From Gemmobacter aquaticus (GTDB taxonomy: Bacteria > Pseudomonadota > Alphaproteobacteria > Rhodobacterales > Rhodobacteraceae): a DNA stretch of 64,000 bases. Shown here one piece after another: positions 42,761 through 53,523 of this stretch; position 1 is the first letter of the stretch, and each line of letters begins with the position of its first letter. The position numbers and the translations under genes were made by a program. The notes under the pieces were generated by a model. That model saw only the letters and a list, made by a program, of their open reading frames with translations, made no database searches and was not told the DNA's origin. Location: positions 1,116,001-1,180,000 of the forward strand of contig NZ_VOAK01000011.1 in NCBI RefSeq assembly GCF_007859075.1, in the 5' to 3' direction.

Positions 42761-43219
42761 ATGGAGAAACTTGATCACCTCGACCGCCGCATTCTCGCCA
42801 TCCTGCAACGCGATGCCGGACTTTCGCTCGAAGAATTGGGCGACCGAGTCGGCCTGTCGCGCAATGCCGTCTGGCGCCGTGTGAAGGCGCTGGAAGAGGC
42901 AGGCATCATCCGCGCCCGCGTGGCACTGCTTGACCCCGAGAAGCTTGGCCTCGGTCTTACCGTATTCATGATGATCAAGGCCGAACGCCATACGACTGAC
43001 TGGCTCGACAACTTCACGCGCGCCACCGCCGACATGCCTGAAATCCTCGGCGCCTATCGCATGACCGGGGATCTGGACTACCTGATCCGCGCGCGTGTGG
43101 CCGACGTAAAGGCCTATGACCGGCTCTACAAAGACCTGATCGCGCGAGTGGACCTGCACGATGTCTCGGCCAGCTTCGTCATGGAGGAAACGAAAGAGAC
43201 GACGGCCCTTCCCGTCTGA
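42761..43219 (+). CDS. Lrp/AsnC-family transcriptional regulator
   Basis: From ATG 42761 (MEKLDHLDRRILAILQRDAGL) the protein is 152 aa. The helix-turn-helix is at about 18-50 (LSLEELGDRVGLSRNAVWRRVKALEEAGII), and the RAM/AsnC ligand-binding domain at about 70-145. Members sense amino acids and form octamers. GTGGAGG is 25 bp ahead, too far to be the ribosome binding site; none closer is clear. The neighbours (amidotransferase divergent, DUF1330 convergent) do not show an obvious target amino acid. A hairpin repeat follows its stop. Confidence 0.88.
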   Translation: MEKLDHLDRRILAILQRDAGLSLEELGDRVGLSRNAVWRRVKALEEAGIIRARVALLDPEKLGLGLTVFMMIKAERHTTDWLDNFTRATADMPEILGAYRMTGDLDYLIRARVADVKAYDRLYKDLIARVDLHDVSASFVMEETKETTALPV

Positions 43220-43220
43220 T

Positions 43221-43271
43221 CTTTGTTCTGGCCCAAGTACCTTGTGGGACCGGGGACAAAGCCCCCGGTCC
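43221..43271. repeat. Dispersed hairpin-plus-tail element, copy 2 (reversed)
   Basis: Read on the minus strand, GGGGGCTTTG begins a 9-bp hairpin (43247-43255 with 43263-43271) followed by the tail AAGGTACTTGGGCCAGAACA. This aligns with copy 1 at 23393-23446. It fills the gap between the convergent Lrp and DUF1330 genes, with the tail abutting the Lrp stop codon. Confidence 0.58.
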
Positions 43272-43279
43272 TCGTACAC

Positions 43280-43570
43280 TTACTCGGCCTCTTCCACGAC
43301 GACCAGATCGCGCACGCTGGCGCCTTTGGCGTGGGAAAGTGCGGCCTGATATTCGGCGCTGTTGTAGCAGGCCACGGCTGCTTCCAGAGAGGGGAAACGC
43401 GCCACGACATTGCGCGCGCGGTCATTGCCCTCAAGCTGAACGTAACGGCCGCCACGGGCGAGGAAAACCCCGCCATGCGCCGCAATCGCCGGCCCTGCGC
43501 CCTTGGCGTAAATGCCATAGGCCTCAGGGTCGGTCACGGTGACATGGGCAATCCAGAGTGCTGACGGCAT
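43280..43570 (-). CDS. DUF1330-family protein
   Basis: The 96-aa protein has the dimeric alpha-beta barrel pattern of DUF1330: MPSALWIAHVTVTDPEAYGIY, then FLARGGRYVQLEGNDRARNVVARFPSLEAAVACYNSAEYQAA. Such proteins are small, cytoplasmic and of unknown function. It lies 3 bp after the alaS stop region on the same strand (alaS ends 43574, upstream in transcription order), so it could be co-transcribed with alaS. Confidence 0.85.
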   Translation of the reverse strand: MPSALWIAHVTVTDPEAYGIYAKGAGPAIAAHGGVFLARGGRYVQLEGNDRARNVVARFPSLEAAVACYNSAEYQAALSHAKGASVRDLVVVEEAE

Positions 43571-43573
43571 CGC

Positions 43574-46234
43574 TTATCCCTCCAACACGGCTTCGGCGGC
43601 CGCGATGGCCTTGTCGGCCAAAGCGATATCCGCACCGCCCGCCTGCGCCATATCCGGCCGACCACCACCGCCCTTGCCGCCAAGAGCCTCTGCCGCGGCC
43701 TTCACCAGCGCGACGGCAGAAAGTCTGCCGGTCAGATCACCGGTCACGCCTGCCGCAACAGCCGGTTTGGCCCCGGTATCCGCAATCAGCAGCACCGCGC
43801 CCGACACGATCTTGGCCTTCAGCTCGTCAATCAGCCCCGGAAGATCCTTCCCAGACACGCCTGTAAGGACCTGAGCAATGAACTTCACGCCATTGATTTC
43901 CTTGACTTCCGGCCCACCTGACTTGCCACCCATCGCAAGCTCGCGGCGCAATTGCGCAACTTCGTTCTCAAGCTTGCGGCGCTCATCGAGCAGCGACTTG
44001 GCGCGGTCGGCAAGCTCGGCCGGCGGCACCTTCAGCACAGCAGCGACATCGGCCAGAATCCGCACCTGCCCGGCAATATGCGCGAGCGCCGCCTCACCCG
44101 TCAGCGCCTCAACCCGGCGGACGCCCGAGGAGGACGCGCTGTCCGACAGCAGCACAAAGGCCCCGATCTCGCCCAGTTGCCGCACATGCGTGCCGCCGCA
44201 GAGCTCGATCGAATAGGTCTGGCCATCGGTGCCCTTGCCCGACCCCGATTTGCGGCCCATCGAAACGACGCGCACCTCATCGCCGTACTTCTCGCCGAAG
44301 AGCGCCTGTGCGCCAAGCGCGCGAGCATCATCGGGCGACATGATGCGGGTCTCGACCGCGCCGTTCTGCCGGATATAGCCATTCACCTCGGTCTCGACCG
44401 CCGCCAGTTCTTCGGCCGTCATCGCTTTGGAATGGGCAAAGTCAAAGCGCAGACGATCCGCCGCATTCAGCGAGCCGCGCTGCGCGACATGATCGCCCAG
44501 CACATTCCGCAGCGCCTCGTTCAGAAGGTGCGTTGCCGAGTGGTTGGCCCGGATCGACTGCCGGCGGCCATGATCCAGCTCCAGCTTGGCCGGCTGCCCT
44601 TTGACCACGGCACCTTCGACAACCTCGGCGACATGATACACGACACCGGCAGCCTTGCGGGTATCGGTCACGCGCACCATGCCGGTATCCGTGCGGATGA
44701 TGCCCTGATCCCCGACCTGACCGCCGCTTTCGGCGTAGAACGGCGTCTGGTTCACGATGATGTTGATGACCTGGCCCTTTGCCTCGTCAGACGAGCCGAT
44801 CAGCGCGCCGTCCTTGACGATGGCAAGGATCTGGCCCTCGGCCGCCTCACCGTCATAGCCCAGAAACTCGGTCGCGCCATGCTGTTCGGCCAGTTCGAAC
44901 CAAACCTTGGCATCCTTGGCCTCGCCCGTGCCTGACCACGAGGCCCGTGCCTTGGCGCGCTGTTCCTCCATCGCGCTGTCAAAACCCGCGACATCAACTG
45001 CGCGCCCTTTTTCACGCAGCGCGTCTTGTGTCAGATCAAGCGGGAAGCCGTAGGTGTCATAGAGCTTGAATGCCGTCGCGCCCGGCAGTTCCGCCCCTTC
45101 GGACAGGCTCGACAGCTCTTCGTCCAGAAGTTTCAGCCCGCGATCGAGCGTTGTGCGGAACCGGGTTTCCTCAAGCCGCAGCGTCTCTTCGATCAGGGAT
45201 TGGGCGCGCGACAGCTCGGGGTACGCAGCGCCCATCTGGCGCACGAGCGTCGGCACAAGCCGGTACATCGCGACATCGCGCATCCCCAGCATCGACAGAT
45301 GGCGCATGGCGCGGCGCATGATCCGGCGCAGCACATACCCACGTCCTTCGTTCGAGGGCATCACGCCATCGGCGATCAGGAACGAGGTCGAGCGCAGGTG
45401 ATCGGCCACAACGCGGTGGTGCACCTTGCCCGGCCCATCAGGATCGGCCGAGGTCAGATGCGCAGATGCCTCGATCAGGCTGCGCATGAGGTCAGTGTCA
45501 TAGTTGTCGTGCTTGCCCTGCAGCAGTGCGCCGATCCGCTCCAGCCCCATGCCGGTATCGATCGACTGCATGTCGAGCACGCGCATCGAGCCGTCCTCGA
45601 ACTGCTCGTTCTGCATGAAGACGTTGTTCCAGATCTCGATGAAGCGGTCGCCGTCCTCTTCAGCCGATCCGGGCGGCCCACCCCAGATGTGATCGCCGTG
45701 ATCATAGAAGATCTCGGTGCAGGGACCGCAGGGGCCGGTTGGCCCCATCTGCCAGAAGTTGTCCTTTGTCGGGATGCGGATGATCTTGTGATCGGCAAAA
45801 CCGGTCACCTTCTTCCAGATCTCGGCGGCCTCGTCATCGGTGTGATAGACAGTGACCAGAAGCTTTTCGGCCGGGATGCCAAAATCCTTGGTCAGCAACT
45901 CCCAGGCAAAGTTGATCGCGCCTTCCTTGAAGTAGTCACCAAAGCTGAAATTGCCCAGCATTTCAAAGAAGGTGTGGTGGCGCGCGGTGTAGCCCACATT
46001 GTCCAAATCGTTATGCTTGCCGCCGGCCCGCACGCATTTTTGCGATGTCGTGGCGCGAACATAGTCGCGCTTCTCAACCCCGGTGAAGCAGTTCTTGAAC
46101 TGCACCATGCCCGAGTTGGTGAACATCAGCGTGGGGTCATTGCGCGGCACCAGCGGAGAGCTGTCCACCACCGTATGACCGTTGCGCTTGAAGTAATCGA
46201 GGAAGGTGGACCGGATGTCGTTCAACGACGGCAT
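43574..46234 (-). CDS. alaS: Alanine--tRNA ligase
   Basis: From ATG 46234 ([20 protein letters not shown]) the protein is 886 aa. It charges tRNA-Ala. The class II catalytic core is N-terminal (motif region [22 protein letters not shown]; later [21 protein letters not shown]). The editing domain has HSATH near 570 and the CGGTH motif near 670 with its zinc ligands, followed by an oligomerisation/C-Ala domain. The frame open upstream for 33 codons is not alaS-like. recA lies 155 bp upstream with its own terminator; the pair recA-alaS is common in this order. Confidence 0.96.
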   Translation of the reverse strand: MPSLNDIRSTFLDYFKRNGHTVVDSSPLVPRNDPTLMFTNSGMVQFKNCFTGVEKRDYVRATTSQKCVRAGGKHNDLDNVGYTARHHTFFEMLGNFSFGDYFKEGAINFAWELLTKDFGIPAEKLLVTVYHTDDEAAEIWKKVTGFADHKIIRIPTKDNFWQMGPTGPCGPCTEIFYDHGDHIWGGPPGSAEEDGDRFIEIWNNVFMQNEQFEDGSMRVLDMQSIDTGMGLERIGALLQGKHDNYDTDLMRSLIEASAHLTSADPDGPGKVHHRVVADHLRSTSFLIADGVMPSNEGRGYVLRRIMRRAMRHLSMLGMRDVAMYRLVPTLVRQMGAAYPELSRAQSLIEETLRLEETRFRTTLDRGLKLLDEELSSLSEGAELPGATAFKLYDTYGFPLDLTQDALREKGRAVDVAGFDSAMEEQRAKARASWSGTGEAKDAKVWFELAEQHGATEFLGYDGEAAEGQILAIVKDGALIGSSDEAKGQVINIIVNQTPFYAESGGQVGDQGIIRTDTGMVRVTDTRKAAGVVYHVAEVVEGAVVKGQPAKLELDHGRRQSIRANHSATHLLNEALRNVLGDHVAQRGSLNAADRLRFDFAHSKAMTAEELAAVETEVNGYIRQNGAVETRIMSPDDARALGAQALFGEKYGDEVRVVSMGRKSGSGKGTDGQTYSIELCGGTHVRQLGEIGAFVLLSDSASSSGVRRVEALTGEAALAHIAGQVRILADVAAVLKVPPAELADRAKSLLDERRKLENEVAQLRRELAMGGKSGGPEVKEINGVKFIAQVLTGVSGKDLPGLIDELKAKIVSGAVLLIADTGAKPAVAAGVTGDLTGRLSAVALVKAAAEALGGKGGGGRPDMAQAGGADIALADKAIAAAEAVLEG

Positions 46235-46335
46235 GGATGTCGTGGCTCCGCGGCTGCGCCAGAAGGCGAAATTCAATCCAGTTCCGTTTAGCCGTGCATG
46301 GCGGGACTGTCCACCTTTGCAACAGTCACGCAAAG

Positions 46336-46361
46336 AAAAAGGGCGTCACAAGACGCCCTTT
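46336..46361 (-). terminator. Intrinsic terminator after recA
   Basis: A 10-bp perfect stem (46338-46347 with 46352-46361, sequence AAAGGGCGTC) around a 4-base loop is followed on the minus strand by TTTTTC. It closes recA before alaS begins. Confidence 0.88.
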
Positions 46362-46389
46362 GTTTCCCGCCGCTTAGCGTGAAATTTGA

Positions 46390-47463
46390 TCACATGTCGA
46401 CGACATCATCCTCGGCTGCGCCTTCCGAGATGTGGAAGTCGAGCCCGTTGGCCGCGCGGATCTTGTCCTCGATCTCCAGCGCGACGCCCGGGTTGGCCTT
46501 GAGGAAGGCTTTCGCATTCTCTCGCCCCTGGCCGATCCGCTCATCACCGTACGAATACCAGCTGCCCGACTTTTCGACCACACCAGCCTTCACGCCGATA
46601 TCCACCAACTCGCCGGTCTTGGAGATGCCTTCGCCGTACATGATGTCGAACTCGACCTGCTTGAAGGGCGGCGCGACCTTGTTCTTCACCACCTTCACGC
46701 GGGTCGCGTTGCCCACCACTTCCTCACGGTCCTTGATGGAGCCGATGCGGCGAATGTCGAGACGCACGCTCGCGTAGAACTTCAGCGCATTGCCGCCGGT
46801 CGTGGTCTCCGGGCTGCCGAACATCACACCGATCTTCATCCGGATCTGGTTGATGAAGATGACCATGCAGTTCGAACGCCCGATCGACGCGGTCAGCTTG
46901 CGCATTGCCTGGCTCATGAGACGGGCCTGGGCACCCACCGTAGCATCGCCCATGTCGCCCTCGATCTCGGCCTTGGGCGTCAGCGCGGCGACCGAGTCGA
47001 CGACGATCAGGCTAACCGCGCCCGAACGCACCAGCGTATCGACGATCTCCAGCGCCTGCTCGCCCGTATCGGGCTGGCTGATCAGCAGTTCATCAAGGTT
47101 CACACCCAGCTTCTTGGCATATTGCGGGTCGAGCGCATGTTCCGCATCGACAAAGGCGCAGACCCCGCCCTTTTTCTGTTCTTCAGCCACGACATGCAGC
47201 GTCAGCGTCGTCTTGCCCGAGCTTTCCGGGCCATAGATCTCGACGATCCGGCCCTTGGGCAGGCCGCCGATACCAAGCGCGATATCAAGACCGAGCGAGC
47301 CGGTCGACGTAGCCTCGATATCCATCGCCGGGCTGTTGGCGCCCAACTTCATGATCGAGCCCTTGCCGAACTGCCGTTCGATCTGTGCCAGCGCGCTTTC
47401 CAGCGCCTTCGTCTTGTCCATGTCGCGCTTTCCGTTCAGGTCGAAGAGTGTTGCCGCAGCCAT
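46390..47463 (-). CDS. recA: Recombinase RecA
   Basis: I start at ATG 47463 ([21 protein letters not shown]), giving 357 aa. RecA forms filaments on single-stranded DNA, pairs strands, and triggers LexA self-cleavage. Walker [10 protein letters not shown] is near 72-80, Walker [20 protein letters not shown] near 145, and L2 with [14 protein letters not shown] near 200. The C-terminus is acidic (AAEDDVVDM). The promoter TTGAAA-17-CATAAA and a LexA box between the promoter and the gene indicate SOS control. A terminator follows at 46336-46361. Confidence 0.97.
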   Translation of the reverse strand: MAAATLFDLNGKRDMDKTKALESALAQIERQFGKGSIMKLGANSPAMDIEATSTGSLGLDIALGIGGLPKGRIVEIYGPESSGKTTLTLHVVAEEQKKGGVCAFVDAEHALDPQYAKKLGVNLDELLISQPDTGEQALEIVDTLVRSGAVSLIVVDSVAALTPKAEIEGDMGDATVGAQARLMSQAMRKLTASIGRSNCMVIFINQIRMKIGVMFGSPETTTGGNALKFYASVRLDIRRIGSIKDREEVVGNATRVKVVKNKVAPPFKQVEFDIMYGEGISKTGELVDIGVKAGVVEKSGSWYSYGDERIGQGRENAKAFLKANPGVALEIEDKIRAANGLDFHISEGAAEDDVVDM

Positions 47464-47522
47464 TGTTCTGGTCCTTATCACACAGCAATGACATCAGGGC
47501 AATGTGCCGATGCAAGGCTGAT

Positions 47523-47537
47523 GTTCCCGACTTGTTC
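47523..47537. promoter_or_regulatory. LexA box of recA
   Basis: GTTC-CCGACTT-GTTC fits the GTTC-N7-GTTC direct repeat known for LexA of Rhodobacter and other alphaproteobacteria. It lies just downstream of the recA -10 box, where it would block transcription start, and 60 bp upstream of the start codon. Confidence 0.85.
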
Positions 47538-47543
47538 CATTGC

Positions 47544-47572
47544 TTTATGAGGGCAAAACGAGAACATTTCAA
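47544..47572 (-). promoter_or_regulatory. recA promoter
   Basis: On the minus strand, TTGAAA (47567-47572) and CATAAA (47544-47549) are 17 bp apart, a good housekeeping-sigma promoter. Transcription should start close to the LexA box. Confidence 0.65.
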
Positions 47573-47609
47573 TCTCATTCTGCATAGATTGAGCTTTCTT
47601 CCGTTTTGG

Positions 47610-47624
47610 TTAAGAGAGGGTTTA
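47610..47624. promoter_or_regulatory. Near-match to a CtrA box
   Basis: TTAA-GAGAGGG-TTTA has one mismatch to TTAA-N7-TTAA and lies 45 bp upstream of the sulfotransferase-like gene. A chance match is likely; listed because the neighbouring kinase gene has a perfect box. Confidence 0.2.
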
Positions 47625-47668
47625 CGGAAGGTCGCAAAATTGGCGACCTGGCGGCGATTGAGGAACCT

Positions 47669-48283
47669 ATGCTTGTTTTCTGGCATCAGCAGCTGACCAT
47701 GCTGGCCACCCCAAAGACCGGAACCACCGCGATCGAATCCGCTCTCGAATCGATGGCTCACCTCGCAATCCAGCGGCCACCGCAGCTGAAGCATGCAACA
47801 GTGCGCAAGTATCATCGCTTCATCGGACCCTGGCTTGAAAGCGCAGCGGGCCGCCCCTTCACCGTCATCGCAACCATGCGCGAGCCGCTGGACTGGCTGG
47901 GCAGCTGGTATCGCTATCGGCAGCGCGAGGATATCGGCGAAGAGCGCAAGAGCACCGCCGGCATGAGCTTTGACCAATTCGTGCAGCTCTACTGTTCCGA
48001 CACGCCCCCTGCCTCGGTCGCTGTCGGCTCTCAGGCGAATTTCCTTGCGCCAAAGGTCGACCGCAGCGGCGAAAAGGGCCTCGACCGACTGTTTCGGTAT
48101 GAGCGTATCGACGACCTGATCAATTTTCTGGAAGACCGGCTCAATTGCGAGATCATCTTGCCGCGGTTGAACGTCTCACCCGAGGCATCCTTGGAGCTTG
48201 ACCCCAAGACAGAAGCCAAGCTGCGCCGCCATGCGGCCGCGGATTTTGAGCTTTACGACCGGCTGTGCCAAACGACGGGTTAA
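47669..48283 (+). CDS. Sulfotransferase-like protein
   Basis: From ATG 47669 (MLVFWHQQLTMLATPKTGTTAIE), with GAGGA ahead, the protein is 204 aa. The PKTGTT motif at 15-20 matches the PAPS 5'-phosphosulfate loop of sulfotransferases, and MREPLDWLGSWYRYR near 70-84 matches the 3'-phosphate-binding strand-loop-helix. The acceptor is unknown; a surface glycan or small molecule are both possible. It is shorter than most sulfotransferases (250-300 aa). It sits divergent to recA and 2 bp from the convergent cckA stop. Homologues are sometimes mislabelled as gamma-glutamyl kinases, which the motifs do not support. Confidence 0.75.
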   Translation: MLVFWHQQLTMLATPKTGTTAIESALESMAHLAIQRPPQLKHATVRKYHRFIGPWLESAAGRPFTVIATMREPLDWLGSWYRYRQREDIGEERKSTAGMSFDQFVQLYCSDTPPASVAVGSQANFLAPKVDRSGEKGLDRLFRYERIDDLINFLEDRLNCEIILPRLNVSPEASLELDPKTEAKLRRHAAADFELYDRLCQTTG

Positions 48284-48285
48284 GG

Positions 48286-50619
48286 TCAACCAAGCTGGCG
48301 CTGGACCAATTCTGTCAGGTCGGTCAATGAGAACGGCTTGGGCAGAAAGACCGAATTCGGGATTCCAGCCTGCGTGGCCGAAAGGTGATCTTCGGCATAG
48401 CCGGACACAAAGATCGTTCGCACATTGGGACGGCGCTTCAGCGCCTCGCGCACCCAGCTTGGGCCATCCTGTCCGGGCATGACGACATCGGTTACGAAAA
48501 CATCGACCTCAAGCTGCGCATCCTCCAGTACCTTGAGCGCGGCCTCCGCACAATCTGCCTCCAGCACCGTAAACCCCCGCAGCCGCAAGGCGCGAGAGGC
48601 AAAGGCGCGCACCGGTGCCTCGTCTTCTACCAGCAGAACGACACCCCCCTGTGCGCGCGGTGCAATCTTTCGGGCGAAGGTCTCTGGCACCTCCGGCGCC
48701 GCAACTTCGGTCGAAATCGGGAAATAGAGGCGAAAGATCGTGCCCCGCCCCACCTCGCTGTCCACGAAGATATATCCGCCCGATTGCTTGACGATGCCAT
48801 AGGCCGTTGAAAGACCAAGCCCCGTACCTTCGCCAACGCGCTTGGTTGTAAAGAAGGGCTCAAAGATATGGGGCAACTTGTCGGCAGCAATTCCGCAGCC
48901 CGTGTCGATCACACGGATCACCGCGTATTTTCCCGGCGGTACCGAAACGCGGTCTCGTCGCAGATCTTCGGCAATGGTCAGCGCCTCGGTTTCGATGCGG
49001 ATTGTACCGCCCTCGGGCATGGCGTCGCGCGCATTGACCACGAGGTTCATGACCACCTGCTCAAGCTGCCGCCGGTCAGCGCGGATGGCGCCCAGATCGA
49101 CGGCATGGTTCAGCCGCAGGCTGATCTTTTCGCCAACCAATCGGTTCAGAAGGTGGGTAAGGTCCGACAGCACCTCTTGCAGGTCAAGGCGTTGTGGCTT
49201 GAGCGTCTGCTTGCGCGAGAAAGCCAGCAACTGCCGCACCAGACTGGCGGCACGGTTGGCGTTTTGATGGATCTGCACAAGATCCGCATATTCGGGATCC
49301 GTGCGATCATGCCGCAGCAACAACAGGTCGCAATGCCCTGAAATTGCAGTCAAAAGATTGTTGAAGTCATGCGCGATCCCACCAGCCAACTGGCCAATCG
49401 CCTGCATCTTCTGGCTTTGGGCGAACTGCGCTTCGAGTGTCTTCAGCGCAGTGGCGTCATTCAAAACGGCCAGAACCATCGATCTGCCGCCATCATCTAT
49501 GCGACGCAGACCTATCTGGAAGAATAAGCCTGCCTCAGGGCCACGCAGGTGCAAGACCTCTGCGCTCGCCGGAATGCGCTTATGCGCAACATCGCTGAGC
49601 CAGTCCTGAACCGGGCGGCCCAGCCCCTCGAACATCTCGTGAAAGCTGGGACGGAGTTGGGGATCCAGACCAAGCGCCTCTCGTGCGGCCCGGTTGGCGA
49701 CCGAAAGCTGCCCGTCGGTTCCGAATTTCAGCAGCGCAACCGGCACATTCTCAAAATCCGTCGGGCTGGCATCACCCGGCTCATCTGGCGCAGTTGGCAG
49801 GAGATAGATTTCGCGCCGATCACCGGTCCCGGCGAGTTCGGTCACCCGCGCACGCAGTGGGCCGGACGTCGTGCCGATCGTGACCTCACGCCCCGACTGC
49901 ATTGCTCCTGGGCCAAGAACGGACTGCAGATGCCGCGGGCGTTCACCCAGCAGGCGCCGTAGCGCGCCGTTTGCAAACAGCACAACCCCGGCCTTGTTGG
50001 CGACCAGCATCGGCAGGCCGATCCCGTCGGCGCCGCGCCCATCACCATCGTCGCGCAAGGTTTCTTCCAGCCGCCAGAGGAAGCGGTCCCGCCCGATCCT
50101 CTGCACGCCGAGGCGGCCAACGCCGTGGCGTGACGCCAGATCCTCATGCGCGGCACCGCTAGTCCGCGCACGTGCCTGCAACCGAAACAGGACAGAGGCC
50201 GGGCTTGCAAAATAATCCTGCAGGGTCGCAAGCAGCGCGGTCTTTTCACCGCCGCCAAACCGACGAAGCGCGGCTGCGTTACGGAAGCCGATCCTCCCCC
50301 CGCCATCGGTGGTAAAGCAGGGCGCATCGTCATGCCCGGTCAAAAACATCAGGTCGCGTTCCAGCGCCCGCACCCGCAGATCACGGCAGAACAGCACGCC
50401 CCGCGCCATCAGCACAAGCATGCTGAACGTCGCGCCAATCGCACCAAGGGTCTGCGCCGCAGCCCGATCAGGGGCAATCAGGACGACGCCGCCAAAGCCC
50501 AGCGACAGCGCCATCAGCAGCCAGAATTGACCAACGATGATGTTTGCCACCCGGTCGACCGGAACCGTCGTCCACCTCTCCGCCCAGGCCGAGAAGCCCG
50601 CCGTTGCCCTGCCAATCAT
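48286..50619 (-). CDS. cckA: Hybrid histidine kinase/phosphatase CckA
   Basis: I use ATG 50619 (MIGRATAGFSAWAERW); GTG at 50622 is an alternative. The 777-aa protein has two membrane spans (about 29-50 and 56-74) and two PAS-like regions (about 95-230 and 285-395). The dimerisation/phosphoacceptor helix has H417 in GGIAHDFNNLL. An HATPase domain (about 525-640; GTGLGLSTAYGIV) and a receiver domain with D711 in VFVTDVVMPG follow. CckA passes phosphate via ChpT to CtrA, controlling cell cycle in Caulobacter and motility and gene-transfer-agent genes in Rhodobacterales. A perfect CtrA box lies 50 bp upstream. Confidence 0.92.
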   Translation of the reverse strand: MIGRATAGFSAWAERWTTVPVDRVANIIVGQFWLLMALSLGFGGVVLIAPDRAAAQTLGAIGATFSMLVLMARGVLFCRDLRVRALERDLMFLTGHDDAPCFTTDGGGRIGFRNAAALRRFGGGEKTALLATLQDYFASPASVLFRLQARARTSGAAHEDLASRHGVGRLGVQRIGRDRFLWRLEETLRDDGDGRGADGIGLPMLVANKAGVVLFANGALRRLLGERPRHLQSVLGPGAMQSGREVTIGTTSGPLRARVTELAGTGDRREIYLLPTAPDEPGDASPTDFENVPVALLKFGTDGQLSVANRAAREALGLDPQLRPSFHEMFEGLGRPVQDWLSDVAHKRIPASAEVLHLRGPEAGLFFQIGLRRIDDGGRSMVLAVLNDATALKTLEAQFAQSQKMQAIGQLAGGIAHDFNNLLTAISGHCDLLLLRHDRTDPEYADLVQIHQNANRAASLVRQLLAFSRKQTLKPQRLDLQEVLSDLTHLLNRLVGEKISLRLNHAVDLGAIRADRRQLEQVVMNLVVNARDAMPEGGTIRIETEALTIAEDLRRDRVSVPPGKYAVIRVIDTGCGIAADKLPHIFEPFFTTKRVGEGTGLGLSTAYGIVKQSGGYIFVDSEVGRGTIFRLYFPISTEVAAPEVPETFARKIAPRAQGGVVLLVEDEAPVRAFASRALRLRGFTVLEADCAEAALKVLEDAQLEVDVFVTDVVMPGQDGPSWVREALKRRPNVRTIFVSGYAEDHLSATQAGIPNSVFLPKPFSLTDLTELVQRQLG

Positions 50620-50668
50620 CACCTTCCCGCCAGACAGAATCGCGCCTGATCATTGCGCCTGCGAAGGG

Positions 50669-50683
50669 TTAACCGGTGGTTAA
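50669..50683. promoter_or_regulatory. CtrA-type box upstream of cckA
   Basis: TTAA-CCGGTGG-TTAA is an exact TTAA-N7-TTAA full site, and is also a palindrome (GTTAACC-GGT-GGTTAAC). It lies 50 bp upstream of the cckA start in the 100-bp gap after the RsmB-like gene. This fits feedback by CtrA on its own kinase. Confidence 0.7.
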
Positions 50684-50719
50684 CTCCATTGCGAGAATTT
50701 GCGCAGCAAAACTCGCCTC

Positions 50720-51871
50720 TTAGGTGATCCGCTGCAACAGGGCCAGATAGAACCCGTCCGCGCCGTCAATCGGTGTAAGGCGCAGTTCGCGCTGCAGGCT
50801 CCATTTGTCTGTGCGCGCCAGAAACGCGTCGATCTGGTCGCGGTTCTCGGCGTTCAGCAGCGAACAGGTTGCATAGGCGAACCAGCCGCGGGGCTGCACC
50901 AGTGCGGAAGCCTTGTCCAATATCTCCGACTGAATATTCCGCAGGTCCTGCAGGCGCTCCGGGGTCAGCGCCCATTTGCCCTCAGGCGCGCGCCGCCAAC
51001 TGCCCGAGCCCGAACACGGTGCGTCGGCCAAGACCAGATCGAACAGACCGGACGGTGCACCGGGCAGAACCTCGACCTTGACCCCTGCGCGCTTGGCTCG
51101 TGCCGGAAGGTCACGCATACGCCGCGGATCGCTGTCATGAGCAAAAAGCTTCACCCGCGCACGCGCGGCCATGGCGAGCGACTTGCCGCCCCCGCCCGCG
51201 CAGTAATCAAGTACCCGCATGCCATCCGCCAGCGGCAGCGCATCGACGACCGCCTGCGAGGCCGCATCCTGCAACTCGACCAGTCCGCCGGTGTAGGGCT
51301 CAGAGGCCGAGACGCGCCGCGCGCCGGCCGTCACCAAAAGCGCCGTGGGCGAAAGCGGATGCGGTTCGGCCTCGATCCCCGCCTCTGCGAGGGCTTCCCT
51401 CGCAGAATCGCGCGAACCGCGTGCCAGATTGGCGCGCAAGAACACCGGCGCACGATGGCGCAGGGCCTCGGCCACAGCCTCGAACGCATCGCCCATATCC
51501 TGCTGCATCTGCGATGCAAGCCAGTCGGGGATATCGAGCGCGGCAAAACCCGTCGGAGCCTGTCCGATATCAGCACTGCTCAGCGGCGCAGGGGCATGGC
51601 CCTCACCGGTGAACAGGGTCTCAGGCTCGACCCCTGCCGAACGCAAGCCGCCAAGGATCAGGCCACGGCCCGTCTCGGCACCGCCCAAGGCGGCAAAGCT
51701 GCGCCGGCAGCGCAGCGCGTCATAAACCAGATCGCGCACGGCATGACGATCGCCTGATCCGGCAAAGCGGCTGGCGCGAGCCCAGTTCGTCAGCACCTGC
51801 TCGGCCGGGGCGCCGGCAAGAACGCGGTCCAGAATCTCGATCGCGGCAGAAAGGCGGGCAGCCGGGGTCAT
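50720..51871 (-). CDS. RsmB-like rRNA (cytosine-C5)-methyltransferase
   Basis: The 383-aa enzyme belongs to the NOL1/NOP2/Sun family acting on rRNA cytosines. A NusB-like N-terminal region (about 1-70) includes FAGSGDRHAVRDLVYDALR. The SAM-binding core follows: VLDYCAGGGGKSLAMAA near 220, then the two catalytic cysteines in LADAPCSGSGSWRR near 285 and FAYATCSLLNAENRDQ near 335. The exact target base is not decidable from sequence. It is transcribed toward cckA, with guaB 31 bp upstream on the same strand, so guaB and this gene may share a transcript. Confidence 0.9.
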   Translation of the reverse strand: MTPAARLSAAIEILDRVLAGAPAEQVLTNWARASRFAGSGDRHAVRDLVYDALRCRRSFAALGGAETGRGLILGGLRSAGVEPETLFTGEGHAPAPLSSADIGQAPTGFAALDIPDWLASQMQQDMGDAFEAVAEALRHRAPVFLRANLARGSRDSAREALAEAGIEAEPHPLSPTALLVTAGARRVSASEPYTGGLVELQDAASQAVVDALPLADGMRVLDYCAGGGGKSLAMAARARVKLFAHDSDPRRMRDLPARAKRAGVKVEVLPGAPSGLFDLVLADAPCSGSGSWRRAPEGKWALTPERLQDLRNIQSEILDKASALVQPRGWFAYATCSLLNAENRDQIDAFLARTDKWSLQRELRLTPIDGADGFYLALLQRIT

Positions 51872-51902
51872 CGGTTGCCCACTGCAGGATCAGTGCCTTG
51901 CA

Positions 51903-53369
<1,467 letters not shown>

Positions 53370-53523
53370 TCATGGGATGGGATCGTTTGGCGCTTCCCCA
53401 TTTCACGGGGCGCGCGCGAGTGCAAGCAGAAATGCCGAGCGGCACCCCGGATGTCGCAGACAGGCGCGCAGGGCACAGCGCGGCATGCAGGATGCCCCCG
53501 AGGAAACGAACAGAGGTCGCCTT

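Noticed and set aside
45026-46291. 421-codon open frame antisense to alaS
   Set aside because: alaS is certain, and the reverse frame has no family features.
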